Of a DNA stretch of 64,000 bases, positions 59,783 through 64,000 are shown one piece after another (position 1 is the first letter of the stretch; each line of letters starts with the position of its first letter). This DNA is from DATLFA01 sp039915945. Lineage in GTDB: Bacteria; Actinomycetota; Acidimicrobiia; Acidimicrobiales; WLNW01. The position numbers and the translations under genes were made by a program. Location: the NCBI GenBank assembly GCA_039915945.1, contig JBDSMH010000060.1:4940-68939 (forward strand), written 5' to 3'. The notes under the pieces are model-generated. The model saw only the letters and a list, made by a program, of their open reading frames with translations. It searched no databases and was not told where the DNA came from.

Positions 59783-60835
59783 TCACCCGCCGTACAAGCG
59801 CAGCGCGTTGTCGTGGAGGATCTTGCGCTTGTCCGCGTCGGCGACATCGGCGCGGTCGCGCATGGCCGACACCACGTGGTCGCGGCCGGGATACGGATAG
59901 GGGTAGTCGGTCGTATAGATCAGCGTGTCCGCACCGACGACGTCGATCACCTGGGGCAGCATCCGCTCGTCCGGGAATGGCGACACGAAGCATTGACGGT
60001 GCCAGTAGTCGGTCGGTCGTTCGGCGAGCGGCGCACTGGCATGACCCCAATAGTCGATGTGCTGCTCCATGCGCTCGAGCCAATAGGGCACCCAGCCGCA
60101 ACCACTCTCGACGAACGCGACGCGCAGCTTGGGATGCTTTTCCAGGACCCGGCCGCAGATGAGACTGAGGCACGCCATCTGGTGCTCGTGCGGATGAGTG
60201 ATCGCGTGCAGGAACATATAGTTGTCGTAGCGATCGAGACCGGCCTGCGGCACGTTCATCGTGGTCGCCTCGTGCAGCACCAACGGAACGTCGAGCTCTT
60301 CGATGAGCGACCACAGCGGATCGAACGTCGGGTCGTCGAGCGTGCGCCCGCCGATCGGATTGGGCCGCAGCATCACCGCCGACAAACCGAGCTCACCGAT
60401 GGCGTGCTCGGCCTCGCGCATCGCGGCCGCCACGTCGAGCTGAGGCACGACCGCGGCCGCGCGCAGCCGGTGCCGATCGGTCGCGCAGAAGTCGCGGATC
60501 CATTCGTTGTAGGCGCGCGACAACGCCTCGACGATGTCGAGACGATCGACGGCGCCGAAGTGCAAACCGGCGCTCGGGTAGAGATAGCCGATGGCGATGC
60601 CGATGTCGTCCATGTCGCGCAGGCGGGCGTGCGGATCGGACGCACCCGGCACGGGCTTGGTGTCGTAGTCGACCGTCGGCCATGCAGGCTGCATACGTCC
60701 GCCGATCATGCGCCGACTACGACCTTGCGTGTCGACGGCCCATCCCGGCGCGTACGCCCGATAGGCGCTCGGCAAGTATTCGTCCCACACGTCACCCGGC
60801 TCGAGCACGTGGCCGTCGGCGTCGATCACGTCCAT
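59783..60835 (-). CDS. Amidohydrolase-2 family protein (DADGH type)
   Basis: A 350-residue protein from ATG 60835 with GGAGG eight bases upstream. 'MDVIDADGHVLEPGDVWDEY' carries the Asp-x-His, 'VDRLDIVEALSRAYNEWIRDF', 'LVLHEATTMNVPQ', 'FVESGCGWVPYWLERMEQHIDYWG' and 'YTTDYPYPYPGRDHVV' (late Asp) follow. Typical ACMSD-like hydrolase/decarboxylase. It lies 77 bases after an SDR gene on the same strand and may be co-transcribed, a pairing often seen in degradation pathways. Confidence 0.83.
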   Translation of the reverse strand: MDVIDADGHVLEPGDVWDEYLPSAYRAYAPGWAVDTQGRSRRMIGGRMQPAWPTVDYDTKPVPGASDPHARLRDMDDIGIAIGYLYPSAGLHFGAVDRLDIVEALSRAYNEWIRDFCATDRHRLRAAAVVPQLDVAAAMREAEHAIGELGLSAVMLRPNPIGGRTLDDPTFDPLWSLIEELDVPLVLHEATTMNVPQAGLDRYDNYMFLHAITHPHEHQMACLSLICGRVLEKHPKLRVAFVESGCGWVPYWLERMEQHIDYWGHASAPLAERPTDYWHRQCFVSPFPDERMLPQVIDVVGADTLIYTTDYPYPYPGRDHVVSAMRDRADVADADKRKILHDNALRLYGG

Positions 60836-60912
60836 AGTGCCTCCGACGTCTTGACCATGCCAGTACAGCCGCGCTCGCACGGGCTCGCGGGTTGCGCGGT
60901 CCATCACACGCG

Positions 60913-61653
60913 TCACGCGAGCGCGCCACCGTCGGCAACGACGATCGATCCCGTCATGTACGACGCCTGGTCGGACAGCAGGAAGCACACGACGTTGGCC
61001 ACGTCGTCGGGCTGCGCAATCCCTAGTAGTGAACGGCGGATGCGCTGTTGCAGCGCGGGCTCTGCGTCCTCGGGGAACGGCACATGGAGCATGGGTGTCT
61101 GCATGCCACCGGGCGCCACCGCGTTGACGCGGATGCGCTGCGGCGAATATTCGACCGCGAGCGCCTTTGTCAGCTGCACGACGCCGCCCTTGGCCGCGCA
61201 ATACGCGGCGTCGTAGGGCATGCCGGTAAGGCCTGCGGTCGACGCGATGTTGACGATCGCACCGCCGCCCGCGTCCATGAGATGTGGTAGCACCGCACGG
61301 CACATGAAGAACGTGCCGGTGAGGTTCACCGCCAGGATGCGTGACCACTCATTTGGATCGAGTTCGTGCGCGTGGGCGAAGCGCTGGATCGCCGCCGCGT
61401 TGACGAGCGCAGTCGGCGGTCCCATGTCAGCGACGACCTGGCGCACCGCCGCGTCGACCGAAGACCAATCGCTCACGTCGACTTCGTACGAGCGCGCGGT
61501 GGCTCCACTGTCGACCAATTCACTCGCCGTATCCCGCCCCGCCACAACGTCGCGGTCGACAACAGCAATCGCGGCGCCGGAGGCCGCAAGTTGTCGGGCC
61601 ACTGCACGGCCCAAACCCGAACCAGCGCCCGTGACGATCACCGTCTCCCCCAT
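60913..61653 (-). CDS. SDR-family NAD(P)-dependent oxidoreductase
   Basis: A 246-residue classical SDR from ATG 61653. 'VIVTGAGSGLGRAVARQLA' (cofactor motif), 'ALVNAAAIQRF', 'GAIVNIASTAGLTGMPYDAAYCAAKGGVVQL' (Ser, Tyr-x3-Lys) and 'IRVNAVAPGGMQTPML', ending 'GSIVVADGGALA' match the family throughout. Residues 'VVDRD' after the second strand suggest NAD(H) rather than NADP(H). It is first in a pair with the amidohydrolase. Substrate unknown. Confidence 0.88.
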   Translation of the reverse strand: MGETVIVTGAGSGLGRAVARQLAASGAAIAVVDRDVVAGRDTASELVDSGATARSYEVDVSDWSSVDAAVRQVVADMGPPTALVNAAAIQRFAHAHELDPNEWSRILAVNLTGTFFMCRAVLPHLMDAGGGAIVNIASTAGLTGMPYDAAYCAAKGGVVQLTKALAVEYSPQRIRVNAVAPGGMQTPMLHVPFPEDAEPALQQRIRRSLLGIAQPDDVANVVCFLLSDQASYMTGSIVVADGGALA

Positions 61654-61712
61654 GCCGGGGATGCTAGGCGCAAGCGGCACGGCGCAACGGCGTAGATGCG
61701 CTTCTCGTTGCC

Positions 61713-62070
61713 ATGGCGGCGTACGACGCGAGCGCGCTCGAGCCACTGATCACCGATGACATCGTGTGGTGGTCGCCGCCGTCAGCGAGCCGCTTCGGCA
61801 TACCCCGCCCCATCGTCGGCAAGGACGAGGTCGTGCGCCTGTTCACCGGCGGGCTGGGCGTACACCGGGCGGGCACCATCACGTGGGAGGTGCACCAACT
61901 CGTCGCCGACGACACGAACATCGCCGTCGGTTTCACGCGCCGCAGCCTCACCGCCCCCGGGCAAGCCGTTTGAGAACCAATACTGCTTCATGCTGCGCCA
62001 TGTCGATGGTCGCATTGCCGAAGGCTGGGAGTTCACCGACACCGCCCACGCGTTCGCGCACTTCGACTGA
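61713..62070 (+). pseudogene. SnoaL-like / NTF2-fold gene with one-base frameshift
   Basis: The N-terminal part ('MAAYDASALEPLITDDIVWW', 'FGIPRPIVGKDEVVRLFTGG', 'WEVHQLVADDTNIAVGFTRR') ends in one frame, and 'FENQYCFMLRHVDGRIAEGWEFTD' continues in the next. The shift is at a CCCCCGGG run near 61960 and looks like one extra base there. Corrected, the protein is about 118 residues and typical of the SnoaL-like group. A base-calling error at the homopolymer is as likely as a true mutation. Confidence 0.65.
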
Positions 62071-62082
62071 GACGAACGGGCC

Positions 62083-62112
62083 CGGATATATCCGATTGAA
62101 ATGGTATATACT
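62083..62112 (+). promoter_or_regulatory. Promoter/operator of the toxin-antitoxin pair
   Basis: CGGATATATCCG (62083-62094) is a perfect 12-bp palindrome. TATACT at 62107-62112 lies in GGTATATAC and is the best -10 box. It is only 8 bases before the antitoxin ATG at 62121, so the transcript is probably leaderless. The palindromes are good candidates for binding of the VapBC complex to its own promoter. Confidence 0.55.
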
Positions 62113-62120
62113 CGACACCT

Positions 62121-62315
62121 ATGGCCAAGCACTTGATAGACCTCGACGAAGAAGCGCTCAGCCGAGCGCGTGCCCAGTTGGGAACCGAGACGATCAAGGA
62201 CACCGTCAACGAGGCCTTACGCCGCGCTACCGGTGAGCGCGACCGCCGCGTGTCGGCCGCGCTCGACGTACTCGCCAACGCCGATCTTGCCGATCGCGCG
62301 GACGCGTGGCGCTAA
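62121..62315 (+). CDS. vapB: VapB-type antitoxin
   Basis: A 64-residue protein: 'MAKHLIDLDEEALSRARAQL' is the ribbon-helix-helix DNA-binding half and 'TETIKDTVNEALRRATGERD' the second helix, followed by a toxin-binding tail. It resembles VapB antitoxins of Actinobacteria. It overlaps the PIN-domain gene by 10 bases, as usual for such pairs. No Shine-Dalgarno is seen, consistent with a leaderless start. Confidence 0.82.
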   Translation: MAKHLIDLDEEALSRARAQLGTETIKDTVNEALRRATGERDRRVSAALDVLANADLADRADAWR

Positions 62316-62719
62316 CTCATCTTGTCGACACCAGCGTGCTCAAGCGGTTGGGGCAACCGCGGGTACGCGCCGTCGTCGAGCCTCTGAGCAAGGGCGGTCA
62401 TCTCGCTCGAGCGGGGATTTGCGATCTCGAAGTCGGCTATTCGGCCCGCACCGCACGCGAGTGGGACCACTTGATTGATGCGCTACAAGCGTTTGGTCTC
62501 ATCGAGACCACAGCAGCGCACATCGAGCGCGCTCGGCAGGTCCAGAGGCTGCTGGCCGCCCGCAGCCAACGCGGCAGAAAGATTCCCGACCTGCTCGTCG
62601 CCGCAGCGGCCGAAGCACACAACCTCACGGTCTTGCACTATGACGCCGACTTCGACTTGATCAAGAAGGTCACCGGGCAACAATGCCGATGGGTGACCCC
62701 CTCCGGTTCAATCGACTAG
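62306..62719 (+). CDS. vapC: VapC-type PIN-domain toxin
   Basis: A 137-residue PIN-domain ribonuclease from GTG 62306 (10-base overlap with antitoxin). The acidic metal site is visible: Asp8 in 'LVDTSVLKRLG', 'GHLARAGICDLEVGYSARTA' and the C-terminal 'IPDLLVAAAAEAHNLTVLHYDADFDLI' with two Asp. VapC toxins cut specific tRNAs or rRNA when not bound by VapB. Length and motifs are normal. A PLD-helicase starts 43 bases later, so the pair may mark the edge of an accessory region. Confidence 0.85.
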   Translation: MALTHLVDTSVLKRLGQPRVRAVVEPLSKGGHLARAGICDLEVGYSARTAREWDHLIDALQAFGLIETTAAHIERARQVQRLLAARSQRGRKIPDLLVAAAAEAHNLTVLHYDADFDLIKKVTGQQCRWVTPSGSID

Positions 62720-62761
62720 CGGGGCACCTCAAGAGCCCGCCCTGCGGTCGAATTCTCGACG

Positions 62762-64000
62762 ATGGGCCAAACTGTCCTGATGAGCGATCTGGTGGCAGGG
62801 CTTTACGACCAACTCGTCGACGTGGAGTTGCGTCGGCGACTCGACACGCTCGAAGGTCACCGCCTGCTCGCAAGTATCGCGTCTGTAGACGCGGCCGAAC
62901 TCCCCGACCGAGTTGGCGAGGTGGTCGGGCGGTGGGTGCGCGACGCCCTGGCGGCGATCCCGGCCGACGAACGAGCGCTCACCGCGATCCGCCTATCGGA
63001 GACGGTGCTCGCAACGATCAGCGACGCCGTGCCCGATGCAGTAGAAGTCGGTCGTCAGATCGTCGAGCCGGTATCTCGCCTCGATGCGATCGAGCGGCTT
63101 GCTCCAACCGACAAGCCGATCCCGATCAGGCGACCGATCACGCCGCTGCGCGACACGGTGCTGATGACCAACGCACGCGACCAACCCGGCGTCGGTCGGG
63201 AAATCGCGGCGGAGATCGGGTCGGCGAATCGCATTGATCTCGTCCTTGCGTTCATCCGCTGGACCGGCATCCGCGAACTGCTCGAACCACTGCGTCAACA
63301 CGTTGAAGCCGGCAACGCGCTACGCATCATCACGACGACCTACACCGGCAGTACCGAGCTGCGCGCGCTCGAAGCCCTCAAAGCGCTCGGCGCGCAGGTC
63401 AAGGTCTCCTATGACATCACCACGACGCGCCTGCACGCCAAGGCGTGGATGTTCCATCGCGCAACTGGGTTTTCCACCGTCTATATCGGCTCGTCGAATC
63501 TCACGTTTTCCGCGCAGGTCACCGGTCTCGAGTGGAACGTGCGAGCATCGGAGCGACTCAACCCCGAACTGGTCGCCGCGTTCGACCGCACCTTCGCCAC
63601 GTACTGGGCCGACGCACACTTCGAGGACTTCGATGCCGAACGCTTCGCCCGCGCCGCCATCCCACCCGACGACGACACCATCCTGACCCCCTTCGACATC
63701 GAGCCGTACCCATTCCAGCGCCAGATTCTCGAGCGACTGCAGGTCGAGCGGCGCCGAGGCCATCCGAACAACCTTGTCGCCGCGGCAACGGGAACAGGCA
63801 AGACCATCATCGCCGCGCTCGACTACCGCCACCTTCGCAGCGAACTTGATCGCTCGAGACTGCTATTCGTCGCCCACCGAGACACCATTCTCCGACAGAG
63901 CCAGGCCACATTCCGTCACGTGTTGCGCGACGGCGCGTTTGGCGAACTCTGGGTGGGCGGCGAACGACCCACGCGCTGGGAGCACGTGTTCGCGTCGATC
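62762..64000 (+). CDS. PLD-like nuclease-helicase fusion, C-terminus beyond the right edge
   Basis: An open frame of 413 codons from ATG 62762 (a second ATG at 62780) runs off the right edge. Residues about 175-280 form a phospholipase-D-like domain with one HKD half ('TRLHAKAWMFHRATGFSTVY', 'IGSSNLTFSAQVTGLEWNVR'). From about 320 a superfamily 2 helicase begins: 'YPFQRQILERL', 'NLVAAATGTGKTIIAALDYRHL' (Walker A) and 'LLFVAHRDTILRQSQATF'. The PLD-helicase order is that of DUF3427-type proteins, often in defence or restriction islands. The remaining helicase and any C-terminal domain lie outside. N-terminal 100 residues are of unknown fold. Confidence 0.8.
   Translation, partial: MGQTVLMSDLVAGLYDQLVDVELRRRLDTLEGHRLLASIASVDAAELPDRVGEVVGRWVRDALAAIPADERALTAIRLSETVLATISDAVPDAVEVGRQIVEPVSRLDAIERLAPTDKPIPIRRPITPLRDTVLMTNARDQPGVGREIAAEIGSANRIDLVLAFIRWTGIRELLEPLRQHVEAGNALRIITTTYTGSTELRALEALKALGAQVKVSYDITTTRLHAKAWMFHRATGFSTVYIGSSNLTFSAQVTGLEWNVRASERLNPELVAAFDRTFATYWADAHFEDFDAERFARAAIPPDDDTILTPFDIEPYPFQRQILERLQVERRRGHPNNLVAAATGTGKTIIAALDYRHLRSELDRSRLLFVAHRDTILRQSQATFRHVLRDGAFGELWVGGERPTRWEHVFASI

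Noticed and set aside
1..64000. CRISPR arrays, rRNA, tRNA, insertion sequences, integrases, prophage
   Set aside because: No repeat-spacer pattern, RNA gene or transposase/integrase motif was found by reading both strands; short tRNAs could still be missed without a search tool.

Overview
The window is high-GC DNA with short intergenic gaps, frequent GTG starts and many 4-base start/stop overlaps. Gene content points to an actinobacterium, most likely in the Acidimicrobiia (Ilumatobacter-like); this is inferred from gene families only, since no rRNA or tRNA gene was found. Typical signs are many amidohydrolase-2 proteins, luciferase-like monooxygenases and split-barrel flavin/F420-type proteins, paired acyl-CoA dehydrogenases, MaoC hydratases, a DUF222/HNH gene and secreted 'ARILDTR' repeat proteins.

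Layout. 1-3.8 kb: partial hypothetical gene, YciI-like protein, and a LysR regulator divergent from a TauE/SafE exporter and an MBL-fold/rhodanese sulfur protein, with a textbook ATAG-N7-CTAT operator between them. 3.9-12 kb: PQQ-propeller protein, amidohydrolase, split-barrel proteins, SDR, formamidase, hemerythrin-like protein and a translationally coupled trio (two split-barrel proteins plus a GAF protein). 12-21 kb: orphan solute-binding lipoprotein, small membrane protein coupled to a luciferase-like enzyme, SnoaL-like proteins, a decayed AAA ATPase, a three-repeat secreted protein, a peptidoglycan-binding protein and two alpha/beta-barrel proteins. 21-36 kb: OYE/dienoyl-CoA-reductase-like flavoprotein, amidohydrolase-amidase pair, DapA-like/TauD/MFS operon, more amidohydrolases, muconolactone isomerase-like protein and a second orphan solute-binding protein. 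36-42 kb: cystathionine beta-synthase with an unusual N-terminal extension, cysteine hydrolase, decayed GspE/PilB-type ATPase and two membrane-anchored propeller-like proteins. 42-55 kb: catabolic block with acyl-CoA synthetases, amidohydrolases, two acyl-CoA dehydrogenases, enoyl-CoA hydratase, acetoacetate decarboxylase-like protein and, on the other strand, two MaoC hydratases, an Ltp2-like thiolase and a DUF35 protein. This last set resembles the mycobacterial igr (cholesterol side-chain) module with ChsH2 split into two genes. 55-64 kb: VWA protein, endonuclease/exonuclease-fold protein, broken DUF222/HNH gene, diiron protein, amidohydrolase, SDR, VapBC-type toxin-antitoxin pair, and a PLD-helicase running off the right edge.

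Beyond genes, two repeat families stand out. One is a 49-50 bp palindrome at four gene ends, with GTTCT..AGAAC-like termini and stems that differ in sequence but still pair. The other is a REP-like element (core GTGCGGCTCCGCCGCAACGG) in three copies, one replacing the second half of an HNH motif. Four genes carry apparent single-base frameshifts, so sequencing or assembly error must be considered alongside real decay. No gap above 300 bases lacks a gene.
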